From the NCBI GenBank assembly GCA_030248135.1, contig JASANC010000765.1:1-64000 (forward strand): DNA of 64,000 nucleotides. Reading direction: 5' to 3'. Source of the DNA: Theristus sp. LFF4_11. Its lineage: Eukaryota; Nematoda; Chromadorea; Monhysterida; Xyalidae. Position numbers and translations under genes: made by a program. Below the pieces are notes generated by a model. The model was not told the origin of the DNA. It made no database searches and saw only the letters and a list, made by a program, of their open reading frames with translations. Shown here piece after piece: positions 12,436 through 26,109 of this stretch; within the stretch, counting starts at the first letter, position 1; each line of letters opens with the position of its first letter.

Positions 12436-12700
12436 AAACAGTTCAATATGTCCACCGTTGTTTTCCATGACCGCTTGCAAGCGAGCCTGAAGCCTAGCAG
12501 CACTTTGCGTTGCAGCGGCCGGTCACTGTTGATCTGCTCAACGCCACTGCGAAGTGCCTCCTTCAATTTTTCCACAGCTTGGGGCTCCACAGCCCAAATG
12601 CTTCAGATGACCCCAAAACCAGGAGTTTATTGGAGATCGAAGAGTATTACAAATTTATGTTTTTTAGCACCCTGTATATCAGTTATGTGACGATTTAATC
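12436..12700 (-). pseudogene. Relic of a Tc1/mariner-like transposase C-terminus
   Basis: Read leftward from about 12690, the frames give fragments resembling the end of an IS630/Tc1-mariner transposase: a segment with LRSGVEQINSDRPLQR and, after a frameshift, RLQARLQAVMENNGGHIE, the GGHIE-type ending common in these enzymes. A CACCCTG end-like motif sits at about 12672. The frame is broken and lacks the catalytic acids. It lies just upstream of the Src-type gene. Confidence 0.5.
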
Positions 12701-12794
12701 GGCATCGACTTCATGAAATTAAAAAGACAACATTGAAAACGTTGCCACTGTAAACGGAGCGGAAACTTCCTCCAACGTGCTCATTTCCGGCAAG

Positions 12795-15765
<2,971 letters not shown>

Positions 15766-15812
15766 ATGCTTTTTGTTGAAAATCACCACAGCTTTTCAAC
15801 AGAACAGAAACA

Positions 15813-15818
15813 AATAAA
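15813..15818 (+). terminator. Candidate poly(A) signal of the Src-type gene
   Basis: AATAAA 48 bp after the TGA stop, on the coding strand. Confidence 0.6.
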
Positions 15819-16823
15819 CTGCCATATCCGGTGATATTGTCGCACAGAAGTTTCAGATGGTGCCAGTAGTTGTAGCTACTGGCTAAGTGCATTTTAAACT
15901 ATTGATTTTCACGAAGAATGTTACTCAGATGTTCAAATGTCAAGTTTTCAATTTGGCTCAGAATGAATGAACAGTTTTATAAACACAAATTATATTATTT
16001 GAACAATTAAATTTTGTGAATATTCCTGGTTGCTGTTATACATACTCTTTCATTGAAGTAATAAACGTCCGTGCGCCAGTGCGGCACCAATCAAAAGCTC
16101 GGAACCTTGATGCTGCTGTTTGTTTTTACCCAATTCAGACCTACGGGGGGGTTGATTGCACATGCACTAGGGTTGTTAAACAAAAATCAATTTTTTTAAA
16201 GTGATTAAAAAAACAAAAATGCGATTTTTAAAAAAATTCGAAAAGTTTTACTCTAATATGCTCTGAAAACCTCAATTTTGGTACAATTTTTCGAAAGTTC
16301 AACAAACATTTTCTTTGATATTACCTCGTAAAACCTTTAGCAGTCGATTTTGGACCGTTTTACCGACTGATTTCAGGCTTCAACAACTGTACCGTGGGCG
16401 GGGGGGGGGTGGGGGGGGGTAGGGTTGTAAAAAAAAACAAAAATCGTAATTTTTGTTTAAATTTTTTTTTTAAATTTCAAAAATCAAAGTTGTGCTAAAT
16501 CAACCAGGGAGCTCGAAGAACCACATTTGATGTGCGCAAGCGCTTCCCGAATGACTCCCGTATGACGGAACTTACCAGATTTTGTTTGGGTGACCTCATT
16601 TATCCCTTTTCCAAACCGTTACCAAACTCTTCTTGTGTTTGACCCCCAAAACGTCACTAATTGTCCCCAGACCAAGTGAAAACACACATACCGGCTTGAA
16701 ATTCGATCAATTCTGATGATGTCGCTACGACAGGACACGAAACAGCAACCAGACAGACAACGTAGCGCTTGCAAACTGAACAGCTCGGACGCTCAGAATT
16801 CAGATTGCGAGGCGAATCGTCAC

Positions 16824-17558
16824 TAGGGTTGTTAAACAAAAATGAAAATTTTTTTTTTAAAAAAAAAAGTGATTAAAAAAAAAACAAAAATGCCGATTTT
16901 TTTTTTAAAAAAAAAAATTCGAAAAATTTTCCTCTAATATGCTCTGAAAACCTCAATTTTGGCACAATTTTTCGAAAGTTCAACAAAAATTTTCTTTGAT
17001 TATACCTCGTAAAACCTTTAGCAGTCGATTTTGGGCCGTTTTACCGACTGATTTTAGGCTTCGACAACATCTGCGATGAAGTTTTTGAGCGTCCCAAAGC
17101 TTAGCCTACCATTTCCGATGCAGATAAGGTGACGATTAGCCTCGCAGAGCGTCCGATTGTGCTCGCTGCACCGTTTGCAAGCGCTACGTTGTCTGGTTGC
17201 TGCTTCGTGTCGTGTCGTCGCGACACCATCAGAAGAATTGATCGAATTTCAAGGCGGTATGTTTGTCTTCACTTTAGCATTAGCTTAGCTGGGGACAATT
17301 AGTGACGTTTTGGAGGTCAAAACACAAGAAGAGGCATGGTGACGGTTTGGAAAAGGGGTAATTGAGGTCACCAAAACAAAATCTGCAAAGTTCCGCCATA
17401 CGGGTGTCATTCGGGAGGCGCTTGCATATCATATGTGGTTCTTCGGACTCCCTGATTGATTTAGCACAACTTTGATTTTTGAAATTTTTTTTTTAAAAAA
17501 AAAAATTTTTTTTTAAAAAAAACAAAAATGACGATTTTTGTTTTTTTTAACAACCCTA
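16824..17558 (+). mobile_element. hAT-like element copy with 8-bp TSD (palindrome arm 1)
   Basis: Begins TAGGGTTGTTAAACAAAAAT and ends TTAACAACCCTA. It is flanked by an exact 8-bp duplication ATCGTCAC (16816-16823 and 17559-17566). TAGGG-type termini with 8-bp duplications are characteristic of hAT transposons. It is inserted into an older copy of the same family; with the inverted copy at 17589 it makes a palindrome with a 30-bp spacer. Confidence 0.8.
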
Positions 17559-17588
17559 ATCGTCACCTTATCTGCATCGGATCGGAAA

Positions 17589-18312
17589 TAGGGTTGTTAA
17601 AAAAAACAAAAATCGTCATTTTTGTTTAAAAAAAAAAATTTTTTTTTAAAAAAAATTTTTTAAAATCAAAGTTGTGCTGAATCAATCAGGGAGTCCGAAG
17701 AACCACATATGATATGCAAGCGCCTCCCGAATGACTCCCATATGACGGAACTTTGCAGATTTTGTTTTGGTGACCTCAATTACCCCTTTTCCAAACCGTC
17801 ACCATGCCTCTTCTTGTGTTTTGACCTCCAAAACGTCACTAATTGTCCCCAGCTAAACTAATGCTAAAGTGAAGACAAACATACCGCCTTGAAATTCGAT
17901 CAATTCTTCTGATGGTGTTGCGACGACACGACACGAAGCAGCAAGCAACCAGACAACGTAGCGCTTGCAAACGGAGCAGCGAGCACAATCGGACGCTCTG
18001 CGAGGCGAATCGTCACCTTATCTGCATCGGAAATGGTAGGCCAAGCTTTGGGGGACGCTCAAAAACTTCATCGCAGATGTTGTCGTAGCCTAAAATCAGT
18101 CGGTAAAACGGCCCAAAATCGACTGCTAAAGGTTTTACGAGGTATAATCAAAGAAAATTTTTGTTGAACTTTCGAAAAATTTTGCCAAAATTGAGGTTTT
18201 CAGAGCATATTAGAGGAAAATTTTTCGAATTAAAAAAAAAAAAATCGGCATTTTTGTTTTTTTTAATCACTTTTTTTAAAAAAAAAATTTTCATTTTTGT
18301 TTAACAACCCTA
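17589..18312 (-). mobile_element. hAT-like element copy with 8-bp TSD (palindrome arm 2)
   Basis: Inverted relative to the copy at 16824-17558, with the same TAGGGTTGTTAAA and AACAACCCTA termini. It is flanked by a different exact 8-bp duplication, ATCGGAAA (17581-17588 and 18313-18320). The different duplications show two separate insertions rather than one inverted duplication. Confidence 0.8.
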
Positions 18313-18654
18313 ATCGGAAATGGTAAGCCAAGCTTAATCGCAGATGTTGTCGAAACCTAAAATCAGTCGGTAAAACGGTCCAAAATCGACTGCTGACGGT
18401 TTTACAAGGTAATAATACCAAAGAAAATTTTTGTTGACCTTTTGAAAAATTGTGCCAAAATTGAGGTTTTCAGAGCATATCATGAATTTACCCATTGAAT
18501 ATTATAACCACGGAGAACGTTAATGATTGTTCCGTGTTTTCTCCGTGGTTTTGTTAAAGGTCCACAAAGGACTTTTATACTCAGTTTCCGCTTTTTCTGT
18601 TGTAGATTTATTCCGAAACAGAAGCAGAAGGACGTTGCAAAAGTTGGAAGCAAA

Positions 18655-21600
18655 ATGACCGAACCCGCAACAGCGGAAGAAGCTGATCAATTGACAAAAG
18701 ATTTTGCTGAAATTACCGGAACTGACGAAGCTTGTGCACATTTTTTCCTCCAAGATGTGGAATGGAATTTGCAAGTGAGTCGTGGAAGTGTTTATTGCTG
18801 AACATATTTGGTCTTGTTCGTGTTTCTCTTCACCACACTCGCATCATTTAGAAAAACAGGGTCGGCGTGGTGGGGTTCGAAAAAAGTGAAATTTGAGAGG
18901 AAGTGTTCTTCCAAGTTCAAATTGCAACACCAACCAACATCACCTTTGCACTCATCATGACCTTCTTCGGTTTGCAGCGAGCATTGGACGCATACTACGA
19001 ATCTCAAAGGTCGCACCGTAATGAAGCACGCTCATCGTGTGCTTTCGAAAACGGCCAAGAATCGTCAGCTGCTGACAGCACCGAAAAAACATGTTTCAAA
19101 GTCATGAGCTGGAATGTAGACGGACTGAACACAAACAGTTTGAGCAGTCGCTTGAAGGGAATTCTGGTCGTGTTGGAAAGGTTTGCAAATTGCTTGCACA
19201 ATCAGCAGACTTGTTACTTTTGATTCAGTTGAACACTGTTTGTTCAATTTTTCAAGTTTGTTTGGTTTTTGTAATTGAAAAATAATTAATTCATTCATTT
19301 TTGTGAATGAACGCCAGAGTTACAATGCCATGAGGCACCGCAGGCAGATGTGTTGCGTTGGTTGCACTGCAGAGAGCAGGCAGACGTGGTGTTGCTGCAA
19401 GAGGTGGTCGACGGCGTGTGGCAGTGTGTGCACGAGCGACTCGCGGCCACCTACGAGTTCGTGAGCGGGCGCGATCAGAGCACTGCCAGCGAGTACTACA
19501 CGTGTGCGCTGCTGCGGCGTGCGCGGCTGCGTCTCCGGGCTCATGCTGTGCTGCCGTATCCGGCGTCGCAGATGGCGCGCACACTGCTGCATTTGAATGT
19601 TGCTTGCTTTGCTTCGATTGCTTTTTTGACAAAGCTCATTTCAGTTGTGTTCCATTTAGGGTTGGTAAAAACTTGTTTTTTTATATGGCCAGCAAAAATC
19701 CGGTTGAATTTCCGTTTTTTTGCAGTTTTAATTTCCCAAAATTTTCTAGCACCCAAAAGTTCCCAGAAGCTACCCCTTACATTAAAAACCACAAATAGAG
19801 TCAAAATTAGTATCTGAAGCTGCAAGGGTAAGTGCGGGTGGTCCACCAAGGCTTTTCCGTAAAACCACAACGTGAACCTTAGTAAGTGGTCATTGCCTTA
19901 CTGTAGTGTTACTAAATTTTAAAAAGGTTGAAAAAAGTTGCTGACTACCACAGGATAAGTAGTAGACTAGGTATTGTCTTGTACTCTTGTTTTGCCATCA
20001 ATAACAGTGTTTCATTTGTGTTCATTCAGTACGATACACCCCAGCCCCAAAAGATGACTTTTTGTGTAAATTGGTAGTTTTGAGTGTGCACATCAATGTT
20101 TTCAGCTGAATAAATTTGAATACACAAAAAGAACGCATGAATTCTATAAGTATTCCAGTTTTCAACGCAATATCTACTATTGGTGACGAATTCAAGTCAT
20201 TTGAAATTTGCACTTTTTTGGCCCACCCTGTATTTCACAAATTCTGTTTCACAGGTGGTCATTTTTTTTAGTTTTGCTACACGAAATTTTGCGATGTCAT
20301 CCACTTTATAGTTTTGAATTGTGAAAAGTTCAAAAAAATTAAGGTAAAAACGGTTTTTTATTTTCGCAAAAATTTTCGAAAAACGTTTTGTTTTCGTCTT
20401 TTTTCCATGCAACCCTACTTGGACCGATCACCACTCATTCAGTTTAGCTCATTCGAGGAGTGTCGGACTGACCTGCACTCAACGAATCGATAGGAGGTTA
20501 AGCCAGTCCCATTAAAACGAAGTCAAACCAGATCCGGTAAAACCGGTCCAATGCTGTGCCATTAAAAGGCTTGACATGGCGTAGCAGACGCAGACCTACA
20601 GCGTGTCTGGTTTTTCCGAGTCTCTGGCTCAACAGAATGCCATTGAGACAGTGGCATATGTTGCAGGTGGAACTGTGTGGCGTGCCGATGCACGTGCTGA
20701 CGACGCACTTGGAAAGCACCAAGGAGCACGCGAAGGAACGAGTGAAGCAGTTGCGCGTTTGCTTCGAACGATTGTCCAATTCGACCACCAACGATGCGCT
20801 GCTGCTGTTTGGTGGCGACTTGAATCTGCGTGATTCGGAAGTTGGATTTTTAAAGTGATTTCGCCCCACCGATTGGTTTGTTTGTCGAGCGAAAGCTTGA
20901 ATGGCAGCACCGTTGAGTTTGCGATTCATTTGCAGCTGACTGCCGCCGGTGGCATTCCATCGAATATGCAAGATGCCTGGGTGGCCGTCGGATCAGCGGA
21001 CGACACGAAATACACGTGGGACTTGAAGAAGAATGACAACGCGCAGGTGAGCAGACGTGTGTCTGGCTGTTGTGCGAGTTTGTGTGAGCACACGAGCACA
21101 GTGCCAACTGCAGTGCGTTTGTGTGAGCACACGAGCACAGTGCCAACTGCAGTGCGTTTGTGTGAGCACACCAGCACAGTGCCAACTGCAGTGCGTTTGT
21201 GCGAGTTTGTGTGAGCACACGAGCACAGTGCCAACTGCAGTGCGTTTGTGTGAGCACACGAGCACAGTGCCAACTGCAGTGCGTTTGTGTGAGCACACGA
21301 GCACAGTGCCAACTGCAGTGCGTTTGTGTGAGCACACGAGCACAGTGCCAACTGCAGTGCGTTTGTGTGAGCACACGAGCACAGTGCCAACTGCAGTGCG
21401 TTTGTGTGAGCACACGAGCACAGTGCCAACTGCAGTGCGTTTGTGTGAGCACACGAGCACAGTGCCAACTGCAGTGCGTTTGTGTGAGCACACGAGCACA
21501 GTGCCAACTGCAGTGCGTTTGTGTGAGCACATGAGCACAGTGCCAACTGCAGTGCGTTTGTGTGAGCACACCAGCACAGTGCCAACTGCAGTGCGTTTGT

Positions 21601-24124
21601 GTGAGCACACGAGCACAGTGCCAACTGCAGTGCGTTTGTGTGAGCACACCAGCACAGTGCCAACTGCAGTGCGTTTGTGCGAGTTTGTGTGAGCACACGA
21701 GCACAGTGCCAACTGCAGTGCGTTTGTGTGAGCACACCAGCACAGTGCCAACTGCAGTGCGTTTGTGTGAGCACACGAGCACAGTGCCAACTGCAGTGCG
21801 TTTGTGTGAGCACACCAGCACAGTGCCAACTGCAGTGCGTTTGTGTGAGCACACGAGCACAGTGCCAACTGCAGTGCGTTTGTGTGAGCACACCAGCACA
21901 GTGCCAACTGCAGTGCGTTTGTGCGAGTTTGTGTGAGCACACGAGCACAGTGCCAACTGCAGTGCGTTTGTGTGAGCACACGAGCACAGTGCCAACTGCA
22001 GTGCGTTTGTGTGAGCACACGAGCACAGTGCCAACTGCAGTGCGTTTGTGCGAGTTTGTGTGAGCACACGAGCACAGTGCCAACTGCAGTGCGTTTGTGT
22101 GAGCACACCAGCACAGTGCCAACTGCAGTGCGTTTGTGCGAGTTTGTGTGAGCACACCAGCACAGTGCCAACTGCAGTGCGTTTGTGTGAGCACACGAGC
22201 ACAGTGCCAACTGCAGTGCGTTTGTGTGAGCACACGAGCACAGTGCCAACTGCAGTGCGTTTGTGCGAGTTTGTGTGAGCACACGAGCACAGTGCCAACT
22301 GCAGTGCGTTTGTGTGAGCACACCAGCACACAGTGCCAACTGCAGTGCGTTTGTGCGAGTTTGTGTGAGCACACGAGCACAGTGCCAACTGCAGTGCGTT
22401 TGTGTGAGCACACGAGCACAGTGCCAACTGCAGTGCGTTTGTGTGAGCACACCAGCACAGTGCCAACTGCAGTGCGTTTGTGCGAGTTTGTGTGAGCACA
22501 CGAGCACAGTGCCAACTGCAGTGCGTTTGTGTGAGCACACCAGCAAAGTGCCAACTGCAGTGCGTTTGTGTGAGCACACGAGCACAGTGCCAACTGCAGT
22601 GCGTTTGTGTGAGCACACCAGCACAGTGCCAACTGCAGTGCGTTTGTGTGAGCACACGAGCACAGTGCCAACTGCAGTGCGTTTGTGTGAGCACACGAGC
22701 ACAGTGCCAACTGCAGTGCGTTTGTGTGAGCACACGAGCACAGTGCCAACTGCAGTGCGTTTGTGTGAGCACACGAGCACAGTGCCAACTGCAGTGCGTT
22801 TGTGTGAGCACACGAGCACAGTGCCAACTGCAGTGCGTTTGTGTGAGCACACGAGCACAGTGCCAACTGCAGTGCGTTTGTGTGAGCACACGAGCACAGT
22901 GCCAACTGCAGTGCGTTTGTGTGAGCACACGAGCACAGTGCCAACTGCAGTGCGTTTGTGTGAGCACACGAGCACAGTGCCAACTGCAGTGCGTTTGTGT
23001 GAGCACACGAGCACAGTGCCAACTGCAGTGCGTTTGTGTGAGCACACGAGCACAGTGCCAACTGCAGTGCGTTTGTGTGAGCACACGAGCACAGTGCCAA
23101 CTGCAGTGCGTTTGTGTGAGCACACGAGCACAGTGCCAACTGCAGTGCGTTTGTGTGAGCACACGAGCACAGTGCCAACTGCAGTGCGTTTGTGTGAGCA
23201 CACGAGCACAGTGCCAACTGCAGTGCGTTTGTGTGAGCACACGAGCACAGTGCCAACTGCAGTGCGTTTGTGTGAGCACACGAGCACAGTGCCAACTGCA
23301 GTGCGTTTGTGTGAGCACACGAGCACAGTGCCAACTGCAGTGCGTTTGTGTGAGCACACGAGCACAGTGCCAACTGCAGTGCGTTTGTGTGAGCACACGA
23401 GCACAGTGCCAACTGCAGTGCGTTTGTGTGAGCACACGAGCACAGTGCCAACTGCAGTGCGTTTGTGTGAGCACACGAGCACAGTGCCAACTGCAGTGCG
23501 TTTGTGTGAGCACACGAGCACAGTGCCAACTGCAGTGCGTTTGTGTGAGCACACGAGCACAGTGCCAACTGCAGTGCGTTTGTGTGAGCACACGAGCACA
23601 GTGAAGCACAGTGCCAACTGCAGTGCGTTTGTGTGAGCACACGAGCACAGTGCCAACTGCAGTGCGTTTGTGTGAGCACACGAGCACAGTGCCAACTGCA
23701 GTGCGTTTGTGTGAGCACACGAGCACAGTGCCAACTGCAGTGCGTTTGTGTGAGCACACGAGCACAGTGCCAACTGCAGTGCGTTTGTGTGAGCACACGA
23801 GCACACGCGTTTGTGTGAGCACACGAGCACAGTGCCAACTGCAGTGCGTTTGTGTGAGCACACGAGCACAGTGCCAACTGCAGTGCGTTTGTGTGAGCAC
23901 ACGAGCACAGTGCCAACTGCAGTGCGTTTGTCCGCACGCAGCTCGCCGGTGGCCGTGCGACGCCGCGCTGTCGCTTCGACCGTGTGTACTTTGGCGCTGG
24001 CGCAGGGCGTGCACTCGAGTGCACCGCGTTTGCGCTCTGTGGCACGGAGCGTCTGCGCACGGCACTCTGCTTTCCGAGTGATCACTTCGGCATCGTCGCC
24101 ACGTTCGCCACAACACCAAAATAG
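18655..24124 (+). CDS. TDP2: Tyrosyl-DNA phosphodiesterase 2
   Basis: Six exons: 18655-18774, 18978-19180, 19373-19598, 20667-20840, 20936-21046, 23942-24124. They give 338 residues (vertebrate TDP2 is about 360). An N-terminal UBA-like region (residues about 10-50; ITGTDEACAHFFL then RALDAYYES) precedes the endonuclease/exonuclease/phosphatase fold. The four signature motifs are present: SWNVDGL (84-90), LLQEVV (metal-binding Glu118), GGDLNLRD (Asp234, Asn236) and SDHFG (His326). TDP2 removes topoisomerase II-linked tyrosine from 5' DNA ends. The exon 3 acceptor at 19372 was chosen because it alone keeps frame and the family spacing before LLQEV. Exon 4 uses a weak GTTGGA donor. The last intron (21047-23941) is almost entirely a 39-bp minisatellite. 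The start is the first ATG of the UBA frame; the frame is open further upstream. Confidence 0.93.
21055..23935. repeat. 39-bp-unit minisatellite (~73 units) in TDP2 intron 5
   Basis: The unit is GTGTGAGCACACGAGCACAG followed by TGCCAACTGCAGTGCGTTT, 39 bp in total. Up to about 22600, units alternate between ACGAGC and ACCAGC variants. About eight times there is an extra 10 bp (GCGAGTTTGT), which makes a higher-order pattern. From about 22640 to 23590 the units are nearly identical. Irregular units occur at about 22325, 23602 and 23805. Because 39 is divisible by three and three minus-strand frames lack stops, ORFs above 1,000 codons appear there; they are by-products of the repeat. The seed may be the intron start, where a GTGCGAGTTTGTGTGAGCAC block occurs once before the array. 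Confidence 0.95.
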
Positions 24125-24451
24125 TGTGCTGCTCAATTGTTGCATTTGCATTCTCTGACATGTGCTGCCATGTGTTGTCGAAATCGGGTGCTTTTCATTT
24201 TTTTGTGTTCCACAGTTGTGATTAGTGATTTGTTTTACTGTGTGATGCCTTGAGTTGATTCTGTTCCAAATTCTTTTTTATTATATAATTGAAATACTGA
24301 AGTAAATTGTGAGCCTTCTTGGTGACAATGAGTGATTGGTTCAAAAATACGTTGTGCTACGTGCAAGCTGCAAGCTCGACTGTATTGAACCGTTATTTTA
24401 ACACGACAAGAACACTGCAGCAATAAGAGAGCAGGGTGAAATGCTGATGAA

Positions 24452-25814
24452 ATGTTCAACCGAGCTCTCAGCTCCGCAGTGCACGTGCTCCGGAACGCTT
24501 TCGTGAGTTTACGATTGTCGTTGTCAGTTTTGTTTCAAGCGCATTGTTTGTGCTCGTTTCATTTCTCCAATCAGAGCATGTCAATCGCACGTCCTCTCGA
24601 GTTGCCCGTTCCCGCGAACACACGCACGGCCGTGTTTGGCCTCGGCTGCTTCTGGGCGCCTGACGGTCAGTTCGCGAGTCTGGACGGTGTCGTGCGCACG
24701 CTTGTCGGCTACTCTGGCGGAAACATGCCTGATCCAACTTACAAGCACATGTAAACTGCACCTGATAAACCCCAATGAAGCAAACAATTGAGTAAAGCTG
24801 AGCTGTTTTCATGGTGCAGTGGTGACCACACGGAAGTGGTGCAAGTGGAGTACAACCCGGCTGAGATCGCGTTCGATCAATTGCTGGACTGCTTTTGGGC
24901 GTTTCACGACGCCACGATCCGCATGAGTAAACGCCAATACATGTCAGACATGTTTTTCAATGTCTTGCCTTTTTTCGCGCGCGTTTTTTACAACACGATT
25001 TTCTGATTTTGTTGCGTCATTTTTGACCTCTTACCAGCTTACCATTGCATCCTCTGTTAGTTTTTTTGAGTCACGTTACGCCTTGCGTTCTGTGTCGTTT
25101 TTGTTTCAGCTCGCTCATTCTCTACAACGATGATGACGAAAAGCAGCGCGCAGAGCAGTCGAAGGCAAGCCAACCGAATGCACGGCGCATTCTCACTCAG
25201 ATTCGTCCTTTGCAGAAATTCTACGCCGCTGAAGAGTGCGTTATACCTTTTGTTATACCTTACGGAATGGCCGAGTAAACATGGCAGCTTTTTTCAGGGT
25301 GCAAGAAGCGCGCGAAATTTGAGTGAAAGATAAAACCGTTTCGGAAACCCAATTGTGTGCCAAATTCAACTTGTTTTTTTATCTAACTGATTATTCGTGC
25401 TATTCTGTCCATTGTTTCTCCTTTGCACACATGATTGGGAATTATGTTGGCATTTTTGAAAAAGACAACTCCTAGTCTGCGACTGATCCCCCTTGACGGA
25501 CTGCCTTATTTATTCGGCCATACTGTTGTTGCTTCCATCGGTTGGTGGTTACAGCAGTTGCATAACTTGATGAGCATTTCAGCTACCATCAAAAGTATCA
25601 CCTGCAGCATTCGAATGTGATGCGTGCGTTTGGGCTGAGCACGATCGATTTGTTTCAGTCGAGTTTAGCCGCAAAACTGTGCGCTTTTGTCAGTGGACAC
25701 GGCTCGCAAAAGTTGCTGGACAAATTGACACGCGAGTGTGCACTGACGGAGCAACAGGTGCACATGCTGAAAGAACTCATTGGAGCACAAACAACGCATT
25801 GTGGGGGATGTTGA
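24452..25814 (+). CDS. MSRA: Peptide methionine sulfoxide reductase A, mitochondrial-type leader
   Basis: Five exons: 24452-24502, 24575-24750, 24820-24942, 25110-25235, 25583-25814. They give 235 residues. The enzyme reduces methionine-S-sulfoxide in proteins using thioredoxin. Catalytic Cys42 sits in GLGCFWAPD. The family blocks LDGVVRTLVGYSGG, PTYKHIGDHTEVVQV, QYISLILYND and YHQKYHLQHS follow in order. The C-terminus CGGC (Cys232, Cys235) supplies likely resolving cysteines. Exon 1 encodes MFNRALSSAVHVLRNAF, an Arg-containing amphipathic leader suggesting mitochondrial import. A second ATG at 24578, near the start of exon 2, could yield a cytosolic form from another promoter. Intron 4 contains part of a mariner-type repeat. 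AATAAA follows at 25958. Confidence 0.93.
25255..25533. mobile_element. Partial mariner-type repeat in MsrA intron 4
   Basis: GTAAACATGGCAGCTTTTTT through GACTCCTAGTCTGCGACTGA-like sequence to TTATTCGGCCATACTG matches the right part of the element at 41319-41934 over about 270 bp. The left inverted terminus is missing, so this is a truncated copy. Confidence 0.65.
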
Positions 25815-25957
25815 GGGCGACACTGCAGTGTGACACGTTGTTTCTTTTCGTTGTGATTTGTTCGCCAAGTCACCATGCTACTGATCCGTGTGTTTATTCG
25901 AGCAAGCAAGTGAATACTTTTTTAACTTGCTTTCTCATCTTTTGTCAAAATAATGAG

Positions 25958-25963
25958 AATAAA
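25958..25963 (+). terminator. Candidate poly(A) signal of MsrA
   Basis: AATAAA 143 bp after the MsrA stop, on the coding strand. Confidence 0.6.
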
Positions 25964-26016
25964 GTTTGCTAATCTGAAACTGTCGGTCGGTCATTGAGGT
26001 GAGCTAAAAAATTCTA

Positions 26017-26108
26017 AAGGCACATTCATGTTGCAGCATTTAGTGACCGCGCAGCTATGTTTTAACAGAGCTGTGTGTTCACTAAATACTGCAACATGAA
26101 TGCGCCTT
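26017..26108. ncRNA. Near-perfect 92-nt hairpin, unclassified
   Basis: The arms 26017-26048 (AAGGCACATTCATGTTGCAG...) and 26077-26108 (...CTGCAACATGAATGCGCCTT) pair over 32 bp with about three mismatches. The inner part pairs further (CAGCT with AGCTG, TGTT with AACA), leaving only a 2-4 nt loop. It lies between MsrA and ACAT1. A pre-microRNA normally has a larger loop and some bulges, so a very small palindromic MITE or a hairpin-siRNA source is at least as likely. Confidence 0.4.
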
Positions 26109-26109
26109 G

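Larger units (their letters stand above)
16168..18485. mobile_element. Nested cluster of hAT-like elements (outer copies)
   Basis: A first truncated copy starts TAGGGTTGTTAAAC at 16168. It runs into a G-rich remnant at about 16391-16420 (TACCGTGGGC then G tracts). A second copy starts TAGGGTTGTA at about 16421, is broken at 16823 by two inserted copies, resumes at 18313, and is truncated near 18485 without a right terminus. All share the blocks CTGAAAACCTCAATTTTGG and AGTCGATTTTGG. No transposase frame was found, so these are non-autonomous. The cluster fills the space between the Src-type gene and TDP2. Confidence 0.75.

Noticed and set aside
19320..19372. Upstream extension of TDP2 exon 3 (open frame from 19320)
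   Set aside because: Its acceptor at 19319 is in the wrong phase for exon 2. The acceptor at 19372 keeps frame and the family spacing before LLQEV.
21055..23935. Regularly spaced repeat resembling a CRISPR array
   Set aside because: The units are contiguous with no unique spacers, and the locus is a eukaryotic intron.
20850..24161. Three overlapping minus-strand ORFs of more than 1,000 codons encoding a 13-residue repeat
   Set aside because: They arise because the 39-bp minisatellite unit is divisible by three and happens to lack stops in three frames. They overlap one another and run antisense through TDP2 exons and its last intron. No domain or independent start context supports a protein.
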